NCBI GenBank assembly: GCA_900554635.1
Contig: USHY01000007.1
Coordinates: forward strand, 1 to 39,351
Source of the DNA: an uncultured Clostridium sp.
Lineage (GTDB): Bacteria > Bacillota > Clostridia > TANB77 > CAG-508
Reading direction: 5' to 3'
Length of the DNA stretch: 39,351 nucleotides
This document shows, one piece after another, positions 1-12,806 of the stretch (positions are counted from its first letter, which is position 1; the number at the start of each line of letters is the position of its first letter). The notes beneath the pieces were generated by a model. It saw only the letters and a list, made by a program, of their open reading frames with translations, was not told where the DNA came from and made no database searches. The translations under genes and the position numbers were made by a program.

Positions 1-2
1 GA

Positions 3-143
3 ATTGAAGAATTTGATCCTATTTCTCAACCAAAAAGATTAAAAAGTGCTGCAAAGCTTAGAGCATTACCAGAAAATAAAAAACTAGTATTGGATGTAGT
101 TACAACTGAGAAGGTAAAAGAAGTAGAAGAAGCAGAAAAATAA
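3..143 (+). CDS. C-terminal end of unidentified protein (partial)
   Basis: An open frame enters from the left edge and ends at TAA 141-143, giving a 46-residue tail rich in Lys and Glu. I do not recognise it. It lies 23 bases before the start of a VirD4-like coupling protein and is probably in the same operon. In conjugative modules of Bacillota a small DUF3801/PcfB-like protein often occupies this place, but the visible tail is too short and low in complexity to confirm that. Confidence 0.6.
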   Translation: MEEFDPISQPKRLKSAAKLRALPENKKLVLDVVTTEKVKEVEEAEK

Positions 144-166
144 AAACCAAAGAATAGGTGATTTTT

Positions 167-2150
167 ATGGGAGAAAAAATTCGTTTTGCATTGCAAAAAT
201 GCAAATCTGTGTTGATAATTGTTTTAATACTATGGGTTGTTTTATCCATAGTATTAATTGCGCCTGTGACTATAAGTTGGGTAGAGGCTGTAAATAATAA
301 TAATGGAGGATTTATTGATAATTTATTGGGAAGTGATTTGAGCAATGTCGGAGCAAATCTTAGTAAAGCTTTTTCTAAAGAATATAGAAGTTTTTATTTA
401 AAAAATGAATTATATTTAGCTTTAGGACTTGGTTTTTGTGCAATTATAGGATTCATTAAGACTATGCCAAAACATGATTATGCCAGTATTGAGCATGGTT
501 CAAGTGATTGGGCAAAAGGTGAGGAATATTCAATTTTGAGTAAAAATAAAGGAATTATACTTGCTGAAAAACATTACTTACCAGTTGATAAAAGAGGAAA
601 TGTGAATGTACTAGTAGTTGGACGGTTCAGGTTCTGGTAAATCAGCATCATATGTTATTCCAAATGCTTACCAACTTCTAGGTTCTTATGTTTTTACAGA
701 TCCTAAAGGAGAGCTTTATGATAAAACAGCGGGGTATTTAAGAGCACAGGGGTATGATATAAAAATATTGAACCTTGTAAATCCAAAGAATAGTGATGGA
801 TATAATCCACTAATGCACATTGAAAGTGAGATAGATGTTGATGTTATTGCAAACACAATAGTTAAAGGACAAAAGGTTGAAGGGGGAAATTCAGACCCTT
901 ATTGGGATGATATGGCAGAAATGCTATTAAAGGCATTGATATATTATTTATTAGCCACAAGACCTGAAGAAGAACAAAACCTAGCAAGTTGTGCAGAACT
1001 AGTAAGAGCTGCAAATAGCAATGGTGGAGGAAACCTACTTAGTGAGTTAATAAATCAACTACCTTATGATCATCCAGCAAGAATGTTCTACAAATCTATT
1101 GAAATAGCACCAGAGAAAACTTATAGTTCAATTTTAAGTACATTACAATCAAAACTAGGTAAATTTGATTCAAAGGAAATTGCAGAACTAACATCAACAA
1201 ATACAATAGATTTTGAAGAAATTGGACAAAAGAAAACAGCTGTATATGTTATATCATCAGATACACATGCAGCATACGACTTTTTGCTTACAATATTTTT
1301 CTCACAAATGATACAAAGACTATATGACTTTGCAGATAGAAGTGGAGGAGCACTTCCACAGCCTACATACTTTATATTAGATGAGTTTGCTAACATAGGT
1401 AAAATACCTGATTTTGATAAAAAAATATCAACATCAAGAAGTAGAAAAATATCATTTAGTGTTATTTTACAGAATTTGGACCAGCTAGAAGCAGTATATG
1501 ATAAATCGCACGAAACAATTATTGGTAACTGTGATACAACAATTTTCCTAGGAAGTAACTCACAAAAAACTGTAGAATATTTTTCTAAAGAATTAGGAGA
1601 AAAAACAATATCACATGAAAGTTGGTCAGTAAATAAAGACAAAAATATGTGGAGACAAGGATTCAATAAATCAGACCAAATAATGGCAAGAGCACTTATG
1701 ACACCAGATGAATTAAGACGATTAGATAATGATATGTGTATAATATTAGAAAAAGGTTTAAAACCAATTAAAGCTCCTAAATATTATTACTTTAAATATA
1801 ACACAGTAAAATTAGTTGATAAATATGCTTGTAGCCATAATTCAGTACCACCAATTGATAGAGGAAAATGGAGAAAATATAATCCATATAACCCATATGT
1901 TGAAGAAAATGAAGAAAACATGAAAAAAGATACAAAAATTGAATCATTGGATGACTTATTTGAGGAAGAAACAACTACCAAGAAAGTTGAACCTAAAGTT
2001 ACAGCTACTATGGAACAACAAGGTCGAGCAGAAAAAGCTAAACCAATTGAAACAGAAAAGAATAATGCATCATATGATATACAAAAAGAACTTGAAGCAA
2101 AATTTGATGAACTATTTGGAGCTTTTGATGATGATAACAATAATAATTAA
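167..2150 (+). CDS. VirD4/TraG-like type IV coupling protein, read through a +1 shift at CGG
   Basis: This is the coupling ATPase that feeds DNA-relaxase complexes to a conjugative type IV secretion channel. The ATG at 167 follows AGGTGA with good spacing. Two hydrophobic segments come first (about residues 12-35 and 82-102), then the P-loop, then a Walker B region (YFILDEFANIGKIP) and a charged, low-complexity C-terminus. The upstream frame runs into CGG at 623-625 and would stop five codons later. Skipping the C gives VVGGSGSGKS, the exact P-loop of the family, and joins 152 upstream residues to 508 downstream ones (660 in total, normal for the family). No independent start can supply the P-loop glycine. 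Its partners lie outside the window on the left. It ends in a bidirectional terminator shared with the kinase gene. Family assignment is sure; the shift is inferred from the reading frame. Confidence 0.9.
623..625 (+). other. +1 frameshift site CGG-T in virD4-like gene
   Basis: Codons run GTT GGA (C) GGT TCA GGT. The skipped C restores the second glycine of the Walker A motif. The preceding (P-site) codon is GGA. The zero frame stops at TAA five codons on. Confidence 0.88.
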
Positions 2151-2153
2151 AAA

Positions 2154-2180
2154 AATAACTCCCATAACTTGGGAGTTATT
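2154..2180. terminator. Bidirectional terminator between virD4-like gene and kinase gene
   Basis: A perfect 11-bp stem (AATAACTCCCA / TGGGAGTTATT) has a 5-nt loop. It is followed by T-runs on both strands, so it can end the rightward conjugation operon and the leftward NRPS-kinase operon. Confidence 0.85.
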
Positions 2181-2182
2181 TT

Positions 2183-3977
2183 TTATGTAGGAATTTCAAT
2201 ATAAAAAGATGTACCTTTTCCGTTTCCTTGTTTCATACCTTATATTTCCATTAAAATGAGCTTTGATATTTGAATAAGACATAAACAATCCTAAACCAGT
2301 ACCATTTTTACCTTTGGTTGTAGTCATTTCCTTAAATAACTTTTGCTTAACAATGTCAGGCAAGCCACCTGCAAAATCTTGAATTTTTAAAACCAGCAAT
2401 GTTTTATCTTTATAAATATCCAAAATTATTTTTTCACCAGCTTTACCATTATATGCTTGAATTGCATTGGAAATTATATTATTTACAACTTGAACTAAAC
2501 TGTTAATATTTCCCTTTACAGTCATATCACTTGGAACATCAATTGTTTCTTCAAGTTCAATTAGAGCATGGCTAAGTTCGTGTTTCATTAATATATTAAC
2601 TTGTTTTATTAATTCATCAATAGTAAAGCTTGTAAAAGTTTTATTATCTGAAAAAGCTACTGCTTGGCCTTTTACAGTTGTAATAACATCAGACATATAA
2701 GCAAGGTGTGACTGTATTTTTTTTATCCATTCTTCCATATCATTTGCAATATCTTTATGGTCTTCTATGGTAACTTCTGGGTCATCAATTGAGGACCTAT
2801 ATTCATTAACTAAATCCAAAATTCCTTCTGCAGCACCAGATATAGACATTATAGGCGTTTTTAAATTGTGAGCAATGCCACCAATCATTTGACCAAGAGT
2901 CGCTAAACGTTCTCTTTCAATTAGAATTTCTTGGTTATTTTTTATGGTTTGTAAGTCGTTTTTATGCTCAGTAATATCATTAAGTAATATTAGAACCCCA
3001 ATAAATTCATCTTTATTTTTGATACTGTTAATTTCAATTGTAAAATATTTTTTTAATTTTGCAAAATGTTTCTCAAAAACAACGGTATCATCACTTTTTC
3101 GAATTTTTGCGAATGCTTCCTGTAGTTTTTTAGTGTTAATTGAATAATTTTCAATAATTTGAAAAAAGTTTTTATTAATTAAATTTTCTCTGGTTTCTTC
3201 GAAAATATCTAATAATGGTTTATTACAATCAACAATTTCATAAGCATCATTTAAAACTATGTAACCATTAGACATTCTATCAGCAATTCTTTGAAAAGCA
3301 ATTGGTGTAATATTTAAAAATCCAAATTTATAAATTGCTAAAGCACAGAATAATATTGCAAAAACGAAGCTAATAGGTGTTATATATATTGTCATAGGAA
3401 TAATATTAAGTGAGCCTAAGCTATTTACTATTATAGGAATTAATGTACCTAAAATAATTAAAAGCGCTTGTTTTGAAAATATACCAGCATGTTTAACAGA
3501 GGCCTTAAGTAAATAGCAAAAACCTACAATAAATAGTAAATATGTGTAAGCTGTATGAACATAGAAATATGGCCCAAAAACAGTATTATCAATATTTGTT
3601 GAATATTGTTTGTAGAACAAATGATGATAATCATTTGTCCATAGTACCAATAACGAAATGATTGGTACTATGAATAATAATAAATAACTTTTCTTAAAAG
3701 ATACTTTTGTTTTTGCAAATGTTAATCCAATAAAGAAAAATGCAACAGGTAAAAAACAGGTTCCAATATACACGAAATAATCAAAATAAATTGGATTAAT
3801 ATTAAGCTTCTCGCTAAATAATATTTGGGCAATTAAACCAATGCAACAGATTAGCAAGCAAACTAATGTGTAAACAAAGGCATTTTTTATCTGAGCTTGG
3901 TGTTTATTACTTTTTATAAATAAACATAAATACAGAATAAGCAATGTAGTACAAATTAAACTAATTAAATATACCAT
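2183..3977 (-). CDS. Orphan membrane histidine kinase, C-terminus restored by +1 shift at CGG
   Basis: Sensor histidine kinase of 597 residues. The N-terminal third is a run of about seven hydrophobic helices. A PAS-like segment follows (about 220-340), then an H-box GGIAHNLKTPIMS with His370 as predicted phosphoacceptor, then a HATPase domain with N-box (NNIISNAIQAY), G1 (DFAGGLP) and G2 (GKNGTGLGL). In the zero frame the end is a basic tail, KRKRYIFLY. Skipping the C of CGG 2220-2222 instead gives KGKGTSFYIEIPT-stop, the usual last beta strand of this kinase domain. The ATG follows TAAGGAG and sits 13 bases after the NRPS stop, so the two genes are co-transcribed. No response regulator is in the window. 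A role in sensing or controlling the NRPS product is a guess from this operon. Confidence 0.88.
2220..2222 (-). other. +1 frameshift site CGG-A in histidine kinase gene
   Basis: Minus-strand codons are AGG AAA (C) GGA AAA GGT ACA. The shift gives the conserved kinase C-terminus and a stop at 2183; without it the stop comes eight codons later in an unrelated frame. The P-site codon is AAA. Confidence 0.85.
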
Positions 3978-3990
3978 AATATAAATCTCC

Positions 3991-6900
3991 TTATTTAATA
4001 TAACCTATTGATTTTAAATAAATTATATATTTAGTAATATATTTTTCTCCAATTTTTGGCCACTTGAAGAATAATCCCTTTAAGAATTTATTAGTAAAAT
4101 CATTTTGTAATTTTATATTTGAGTAATAGCTTAGCTTTTTGTCTTTATCAAAATCATTTATTATTCCAGAAATGCTATTTTTAGTTTCTGGGTTATTTGA
4201 AAACTCTTGAAGCTTTTTATTAAATTCATCAGCAGAAACAATACTCATATTAATTTTTAAATTATCAAATATTTTTTTCAATTCTTTAAAAGTAATATGG
4301 TTGTTATTGTATAAATGAAATATTGTGTATGGATTTTGATACATTGTAAGCTTCACAATCGCATCTGCACAAATATCAACAGGAGTGAATTCCATATAGT
4401 TGTTTAACAAATAATCTGGAATACATCCTAACTGCAAAAATGAGTTTACCCTATTTAAGAATGCGTTTTCAGATACATTTATCTGGAAAGCACCATCAGA
4501 GTAACGGTTGGTGATGTTTCCAAGACGTATAATTTTTGCATTTAATCCATTTTTAACAATATTTTCAAGTATTAATCTTTCAGCAATGAATTTTGTTTGT
4601 ATATATACATTTGACACATCTTGCCCAATGTATAAATTCTTTTCAGAAAATGTAATTTTTGAAGATAAATCTGCAACTTGATATTTTTCAGTTTCAAAAA
4701 TATTTCCTGAAACACTTAGAGTTGATAGGTGCATCAACTTGCAATTAAATTTACTACAAAAATCTATAATGTTTTGTGTTCCTGAAATATTTGTGTTATT
4801 AAATACATCAGAATTACCATAGTGTTTTACTATTGCAGCAGAGTTGATAACACAAGAAATATTTTTTCCAAGTTCTTCATAATACATATCTGTTAGCCCT
4901 AAATTTTTATCAGTAATATCACCTTCAACGGCGAAAATCCTTTTAAAAATATATTTATCATATTTTGGACCAAAGTAAAATCTTAAAATATCAAGCAATC
5001 TGGTTTGAGGGTCATTGTTATTTTTTGCACGAATTAGGCAATAAACATTGCACTTGGTGTGTTTCATTAAATTATCTAAAACATGGCTTCCGATATAACC
5101 AGTAGCACCAGTTAATAAAATATTTTTAACTTTATCTTTCTTAACAATTAAATTATTTTGCAGTGTATTATGCTTAATTAATTCATCAATTTTACTATAA
5201 TCATAATCCTTTTCAACAACAGGCTCTGAAGATTTTGAAACATTTTCAGAGAGTTGTTTTATTGTTGGATATGTAAATATATCTTTATATGAAAGCTCTA
5301 ATCCCTTGTTAAATGCTTCAATTTGCAATTTTATTGCAGATAAAGAGTCTCCACCGAGTTCAAAGAAATTATCATTAATTCCCACTTTTTCAAGGTTTAA
5401 AATGGTTTTAAAAATTTCAACAAGTTCACTTTGATATTTAGTATGAGGAGCTTCATAATTATTGTTTGTGCTATATTTAAGTTTTCTCAATGCTTTCATA
5501 TCAACTTTTCCATTACTTGTAAGTTTAAATTTTTCAACTTGTACAAAAAAGCTTGGAATAAAGTATGAAGGTAGTTTTCTTTGAATGAATGCCTTTAAAT
5601 CGCTTACATTTATTGCTTTTTCAGATGAGAAATATGCAACTATTCTTTTTGAATCATCTAATAAAACAACAACTTTTTCAATGTTAGGATATTGATATAT
5701 ACAAGCTTCAATTTCACCTAATTCAATTCTATGGCCATTTACCTTAACTTGAAAATCTTTCCTTCCAATAAAGCTAATTGTTCCATCTTCGTTCCATTTT
5801 GCTAAATCGCCAGTTTTATAGGCTCTTTTAATATTCAAGTTTGGAAGCTCAATAAATGCTTTATCATTAAGTTCTTTATTATTTAAGTATCCTTTTCCAA
5901 CACCATCACCTGAGACATATATTTCTCCAGGAACATCAACAGGAACAGGGGATAAGTTCTTATTTAAAATAAAGATTTTATCATTATGCAAAGGTTTTCC
6001 AAGAGGAATAACCCTGTAATTTTTAATTATATGGTCATCCACAACACAAGCTGTTGCGCATACAGTAGTTTCAGTTGGACCATAACCATTTACAATTCTC
6101 ATATTTGGCTTTAGAGCAATATATTTTCTAATAGTTGCTGTACCAATTGGTTCAACTCCTAGAAGTAGCTTATTTATTGGAATATAGGTATATGTTGAAA
6201 GAATACTGTAAACACTTTCTAGTATATTTGGTGGAATATACAAAAGTGTAATGTTATATTTTAGTATTGCTTTACAATATTTGAAAATATCATTAATGCT
6301 ACTTTCCTCATAAATATATAGTGTTGCACCATTTAAAAGAGTGATGAAAAATTCCCAAACACTAACATCAAATGACATATTTGTTGATGATAAGCAGTTA
6401 TCAACTCCATCAATACCATTAAACGAATTTGTAAAAGAACTTACTAGGTTTACTAAGTTTCTATGAGATATTCTAGCTCCCTTAGGGTTACCTGTAGAAC
6501 CTGATGTATAAATTATGTATAATGAATCATTTGGAGTAAGCTCAATTTCAGGGTTTTTGTGGCTATATTTATTGAAGTCAAAATTATCAATCAAAATAGC
6601 TTCTACAGAGTCATCATTAATTATATTTGTTTTGGTTGTTGTAAGAGCAATTTTTGCATTACAGTTCTTTAAAATGTAATCAACTCTTTCCTGAGGATAA
6701 TCTGCTGCAACAGGTAAGTAAACTCCACCACACTTAATAATCGCAAACATTGAAATTATTAAGTTTAAGCTTTTGTTCATTACAACAGGAATGATGTCTC
6801 CTTTTTGAATACCTTTTTTCATTAAATAATTTGCTAAACTATTAGCTTTTTCATTGAGTTCTCTATATGTTAAATCTAAAGTTCCATCAACAACAGCGAT

Positions 6901-9900
6901 ATTGTTAGGCTCTTTTTCTACGAGTGTTTCAAAAATTTCTTTTACATTGCTGTTTCTAGCATAATCAAGGTGAGTGTTGTTAAATTCCTTTAGTAATTTT
7001 TCTTTTTCTTTATCAGACATCATGTCAATATCAGAAATTTTAATATTAACATTTTGGCAAACCTTTGCTAAAATATTTATATAATGATTACTTAAATCAT
7101 TAATAAATGACCTGTTGAACAATTTGCTACAATATTCAAAATTCATTGATAATTTGCCATCTTCTGGTACTATTTCAAGTGAAAAATCAAATTTTGATAT
7201 ACTATTATCATTTGAATAAATTTTAGCTTTAATTTCACCTAAACTAATATCAGTTTTTCCAGTGTTTTGATATGTAAATAATGTATCAAAAATTGGACTT
7301 CTGCTTACATCTCTCTTAATATTTAATTTACTTACTAACTCATCAAATGGATATGATTGATTTTTATAATTATTCAAACATAGTTCTTTGATGTTCATTA
7401 GAAAATCTCTAAAAGATTTTTCTGGTGATATAGTAGTTCTTACTGGTAAAGTGTTTACAAACATACCAACAATATTTTGCACTGAAGGCAAATCTCTACC
7501 CACGATAGGTGAGCCAACTATTATATCTGTTTGCACAGTATAGTTATATAATAAAACGAAATATGCTGCAAGAGTAAACATATAAGGAGTTACCCCAAGT
7601 TCTTTTGCTGTATTTTCAATTAGTAAAGATAAATCCTTATCAGCTTCAAAGTAATTTTTTCTACCAACAAATGATTGAATAGCAGGCCTTGAAAAGCTTG
7701 TAGGCATTTCTAAAACTGGGATATCATTACTAAACTGAGAAACCCAATAGTTTTCTGAATCTTTTAAACTGTCAGAAGCTAAAAGCTCTTTTTCAGTCCA
7801 TGCAAAATCTTTATAACTATATTTTAAATCTGGTAAATCAGCATTGTTATACAATTTACAAAGCTCATCAATTAATATTTGCAAAGATGTACCATCACAA
7901 ATAATGTGGTGTAAGTCAATGAGCAATAGTGCTTTATAGGTATTACTTCCAAGTACTTTAACAATTCTTGCTCGAATTAGCGGAGCTTTAGATAAGTCAA
8001 AAGGCCTTACAAAACTATTGTAATACTGTTTTACTTCTTTTTCAGAAATGAAGTTATAATCAATATCAATTTTAAAATCTATATTTTCTCTTATTTTTTG
8101 AACAAGGTTTCCATTATCCAAAACAAAATATGTTCTTAAAGATTCATGTCTTTTAATTAATGTTTTGAAGCTATTCTCCAAGCGCTCTATATCAGGCATC
8201 TCACTTAAAGTTAGTGCGCCAGGCACATTATATATAACAGAACTATCTCCAGCAACAATACTTGCATAATAAATTCTTTTTTGAGCTGATGAAACAGGGT
8301 AACTAGAGCCTTTTGGAGCATTTTGTAGTTGATGTACTGGTTTAGTAGTTACTTTTTCCAAAATAAGGTCTGATAAATCTGAGATTACAGGCTTTTCAAA
8401 AATATCTTTTACTGTAATTTCTACAGAGAATTTATCATAAATTTTTGCACATAAATTGATTGCAGTTAATGAGTCACCACCTAAATCAAAAAATGTATCT
8501 TTAATGCTAATATCTTGCACATTTATTAGTTCCTTTAGTAGCCCTACCAGTTCTTTATCAGTATTATTTCTTGGCATAACTACATCATGGTGTTTATTTT
8601 TTACTTTAGGCATAGGAAGTAATTTTCTGTTTACTTTTCCATTTGGAGTGTATGGAAATTCTTTAATTTCCATAAAATATTGTGGAACCATGTATTTTGG
8701 CAAGCTTGCAGATATTCGTGTTCGTAAAGAATTTACATCAATTTCAGAATTAGATGTGTAATAAGCACATAAAAACTCATGAGAATTTTCATCAACTTTT
8801 TTTGCAACAACACAATTTGTAATATTTTTATCATCTAAAATTTTATGTTCAATTTCTTCAAGTTCAATTCTTAAGCCTCTAATTTTTACTTGATTATCAA
8901 CTCTACCTAAGCATAGAAGTTCTCCATCATTTCTAAAAGAGCCTAAATCACCAGTTTTGTACATTAAAGTTCCAGGAACAAATGGATTTTGAACAAAACT
9001 TTTTTGAGTTAAATTTGGATTATTTAAATAACCTTTGCCTAAACCATCGCCTGCAATGTATATTTCACCAGGTGTACCAATTGGTACAAGATGTTTATTT
9101 GAATCTAAAAGGTAAATATAAGTATTGTCTAAAGGCTTACCAATTGTAATTACTTCATGGTTTGTAACATCTGTAAGGGTTGAAAATACTGTAGTTTCAC
9201 TTGGACCATAGCCATTGTAAATGGTAGCACCAGAAATCTCTTTTAATTTATTTACAAGAGAAATTGGCAACTGTTCACCAGCAAGTGTTATAAAATTAAG
9301 GTTTTTAAGAGCTGGAATACTGTCTAAATTATTAACAAAAATCTGCATTCTAGCTGGTGTAGTTTGAATAATTGATACATCATTTTTGATCAACAATTCG
9401 TTTAATAATCTAGGAATATTTTGCTCATCTTCATTTGCAATAACAAGCTTTAAGCCATGTTGTAATGAAATTAATGTTTCAAAAATAAATATATCAAAAC
9501 TTACAGTAGTAACAGATACAATAGTTCTATAAGTATCTTCTTTCAAATATTTTACATAATGATTACAATAATTTGTTAAATTAGATAAAGCTCTGTGAGT
9601 TAGAACAACACCTTTTGGAAGTCCTGTTGACCCAGAAGTATAAATAATATATGAGCTGTCATCAGGCTTATTTATGTTTTCCAAAGCTTTTGTTGATTCT
9701 TTATAAACCTCTGAAGAATCAATCTCTACATAGATTTTGTTTTCAAAATTTACTTTGTCTTGTAATCTATGAAAACTAAGTAAAAACTTAGCATTACTGT
9801 TCATAAGCATATATTCAATTCTATCTTGAGGATACTCTGGGTCGATTGGAATATATGTAGCACCTGATTTTAGAACAGCAAGAATAGAGATAATCATTTC

Positions 9901-11458
9901 AAAAGAACGATTAACCATAATTCCAATAATATCATTTCTTGTAACGCCTTTTTTACGCAGATAATTTGCAAGGCTGTTAGATTTTTCATCAAGTTCTTTA
10001 TATGTCATTTCCTTGTTTTCAAAAACCAATGCAACTCTATCAGGAGTAAGTTTTGCTTGATTTTCAATTAACATTGAAATTGTTTTTGTTTCATCATATT
10101 TTGTTTTAGTAGAATTAAAATTTACAAGTAATTTTTGTTTTTCAATTTCAGAAACAAGTTCAAAGTCATTTATTGAAATCTCATTATTAAGTAAAACTTG
10201 ATTAATCATATTCAATATTCTCTCATGAATATCCATTATGTCTTGAGATGTGTATTTTGCAATTTGATAATCATAAGCAATATTTATATTTCCGAGTATC
10301 ATTCATGTCGTAAATGTGAATATCAATATTATCTGCAGTAAATTCAGCAGGTACCCAAGATATCTCAAAAGGGACACTAGAACTTTTGGCAGTGCTTCGA
10401 ATATTTTGATATGAAATTAAAATATTATACAAATTAGGTATTGTATTATCTATATGCCTTAAATCTTCAAGTATTGATAAGTATGGATATTTTTGATGTT
10501 TGAAAATACTAAATAAATTTGTTCCTATATTTTTTGCCAAATCCCTAAATTTCATATTCTCAATAAGTGAAATTCTCAAAGGCACAGTACTTACAAACAT
10601 ACCAGATGTATGCTTATCCTTAACATTTAAACGATTCAGGATAGGAGTACCAATAGCAAAATCATCCAAATTTGACACTTTGCCAATATAACTGCTATAT
10701 ACAGCCATAAAAAAATTAAAAATAGAGCATTGATTATTTCTACAGAAGTTAGAAATTTCTTCAATTAATTCCTTAGGCATTGTGAATTGTTTGCGATTTG
10801 CTTTGAATTTTACACTTTCTCCATGAGGAGGATTAGTAGAAGGAATTGTAGCAATTTCTGGTATTGTTTTAAATGTATCTTGCCAAAAAGTTCTATCTTT
10901 AATGTATTTATCACTATTCATATATTCAATCTCTGAATCAATATGCTCTGCAAATGAAGGGTAAGATATGTTATCAATATTTTCATTTTTAAGTAACATT
11001 GAATAAATTCTAATAATCTCAGAACCGCCCAAACCAGCACTCCAAGCATCAGAAATTAAGTGGTGCATATTAACAATGAAACCACCATGGTCATCTGGGA
11101 ATTTTACCATTATAAATGTAAAAAGTAATGAATTTTGCACATCAAAAACAGTAGAAGCCACAGAATTTTCTAAAGCTTTTAAATCTTTTTCAGATGAAAC
11201 TGAAATTAATTCTACAGAAAAAGGCTTATATTCTTCAAAATACTGCTGAACATTAGCACTTTGAGCAATAAACCTAAGCCTAAAACTATCACTTTTTTGA
11301 ACAAAGATATTTATAGCCTTTTCCAATAAAGTAAAATCTACTTTATTTGGAACAATTACAGTACCAGTAATATTTTCAGCAGATGTTCCTTTCAAAAATT
11401 CTTCTGTGTACCAAATTGACTTTTGTGGATTTGTTAAATCATACATCTTACTTTGCAT
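3991..11458 (-). CDS. Two-module NRPS, C-A-T-C-A-T-reductase, joined by +1 shift at CGG
   Basis: A 2488-residue non-ribosomal peptide synthetase. Domains in order, with approximate residues: condensation 1 (HHLISDA near 131); adenylation 1 (YTSGSTGLPKG near 607, YGPSE, YKTGD); carrier 1 (GGDSL near 995); condensation 2 (HHIICDG near 1183); adenylation 2 (YTSGSTGNPKG near 1651); carrier 2 (GGDSL near 2035); terminal thioester reductase (LLTGATGYIGSH near 2116, YIQTK active-site motif). Such enzymes release a dipeptide as an aldehyde, which may cyclise to a pyrazinone; the leading condensation domain suggests N-acylation. By hand alignment the adenylation pocket residues are roughly D-I-F-A-T-A-G-V-F and D-V-W-N-L-G-G-V-C; I do not assign substrates. 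The frame breaks at CGG 10292-10294, near the end of condensation 1. The start is the ATG at 11458 after AAAGGTGG. No phosphopantetheinyl transferase is nearby. Confidence 0.92.
10292..10294 (-). other. +1 frameshift site CGG-A in NRPS gene
   Basis: Minus-strand codons are AAT GAT ACT (C) GGA AAT ATA. The product NDTGNINIAYDYQ matches the usual end of a condensation domain. In the zero frame TGA follows seven codons later, leaving only a truncated condensation domain. The P-site codon is ACT. Confidence 0.88.
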
Positions 11459-11493
11459 AATAACCACCTTTACGACATTATTTTCCATAAAAT

Positions 11494-11522
11494 AGTATAT
11501 CATTAAAAGGCAAACAAATCAA
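11494..11522 (-). promoter_or_regulatory. Sigma-A promoter of the NRPS-kinase operon
   Basis: On the minus strand TTGATT, a 17-bp spacer and TATACT precede the NRPS start by about 36 bases. It lies in the divergent region shared with the htrA-like gene. Confidence 0.75.
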
Positions 11523-11576
11523 CAAAAAATGTTTAAATCTTCTAAAAAAGGGGAAAAATAAAAATGGAGGAAAAAG

Positions 11577-12702
11577 ATGTATAGATATGAAAAAAGACCA
11601 AGTAAAATAAAAGGGTTTATATTAAGCATATTTCTTATGGGAATATCATCTGCATTAAGTATTTTTTTATATAGAATGTATCTAAATATTAATATAAATC
11701 AGACTCCCATAGTTCAGGAAAGTGAAGGAAAAGCTGTTAGATTATCAATAGATAATGAAGAAAAAAGCAATATTTCAGATACACTAGAAAGCACAACAAA
11801 ATGTATAGTTGGCATATCAAAAATAAAAAATAAGAATGATTCTGTTTTAGAAACAAATGCGGCTCAAAATTTAAGTCTACGGAACAGGAACAATAATTTC
11901 CGAAAATGGTTTTATTATAACAAATTGGCATCTTTCAGGTAATAAATATAGTTCTTGTTATGTAACACTAGAAAACGGAAAAGTGTATAATGGGAACACT
12001 GTTTGGGCAGATAAAGACCTAGACTTAGCGATAGTAAAAATTAGTGCAAACGGCTTAAATTATCTAAAACTTGGAGATTCAGAGAATTTAAAACTCGGCC
12101 AAAAAGTGTATGCAATAGGAAATCCGATAGGGATAGAATTTCAAAGAACAGTTACATCAGGCATAATAAGTGGTTTGAATAGAACTCTAAAAATAGAGGA
12201 AAATGGAACTCAAAGCTATATGGAAGACTTAATTCAAACAGATGCTAGCATAAACCAAGGCAACAGTGGGGGACCATTAATTAATGAAACAGGGGAAGTA
12301 ATTGGAATAAATTCAGTAAAAATAGAAACAGCAGAGGGCATAGGGTTTGCTGTTCCTATAAATATAATAAAACCAATAATAGAAAGTTATGCTAATAATG
12401 GAGAATTTGAAGAAGCATATTTAGGAATTTTTGCATATGACAAGGAAGTTGTACAATACTTAAAAAATGATATAGATTTTAATGAGGGAATTTATATTGT
12501 AAAAATATCAAAAGATGGACCAGTTGCTAAAACGAAAATAAAAATGGGTGACATTATAACAAAAATAGATGGAAATAGCATTAATAAAATGAGTGAATTA
12601 AGGTCATACATTTATAAAAAAAAACCGGGAGAAAAAATAATATTAACAATAAACAGGCAAGGGCAAGAATCAAGTCAAGAAATATATTTAGGAAAAAGGT
12701 AG
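11577..12702 (+). CDS. HtrA/DegP-like membrane serine protease, joined by +1 shift at CGG
   Basis: Surface serine protease for quality control of exported proteins, 374 residues. A short cytoplasmic basic stretch precedes one membrane anchor (about 12-32). The trypsin-like domain has its His in TNWHL, its Asp in KDLDLAIVK and its Ser in GNSGGPL. One PDZ domain closes the protein. The gene starts at an ATG after GGAGGAAAAAG. The frame meets CGG at 11880-11882; skipping the C gives SLGTGTIISENGF, the standard first strand of HtrA domains. Without the shift the product would be 121 residues and lack the whole protease. It is divergent from the NRPS operon. Family sure, shift inferred. Confidence 0.9.
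11880..11882 (+). other. +1 frameshift site CGG-A in htrA-like gene
   Basis: Codons are AGT CTA (C) GGA ACA GGA. It gives the first glycine of the conserved GTGTII strand. The P-site codon is CTA; the zero-frame stop is about 20 codons later. Confidence 0.88.
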
Positions 12703-12728
12703 ACATAAATAACACAATATGGTATAAT
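12700..12728 (+). promoter_or_regulatory. Promoter of foreign small gene 1
   Basis: TAGACA, a 17-bp spacer and TATAAT. The -35 box overlaps the htrA-like stop codon. Confidence 0.7.
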
Positions 12729-12736
12729 AACAATAT

Positions 12737-12780
12737 CTTGATGTATTTATCCTCTTTTGCAGTTATATTTTTGCATCAAG
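12737..12780 (+). repeat. Inverted repeat in the leader of foreign small gene 1
   Basis: CTTGATG (12737-12743) and CATCAAG (12774-12780) can pair across 30 bases in the leader, just ahead of the TTGGAGGA ribosome site. A regulatory role is possible but unproven. Confidence 0.45.
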
Positions 12781-12806
12781 AAAAAAAATATTTGGAGGAA
12801 AGAAAA

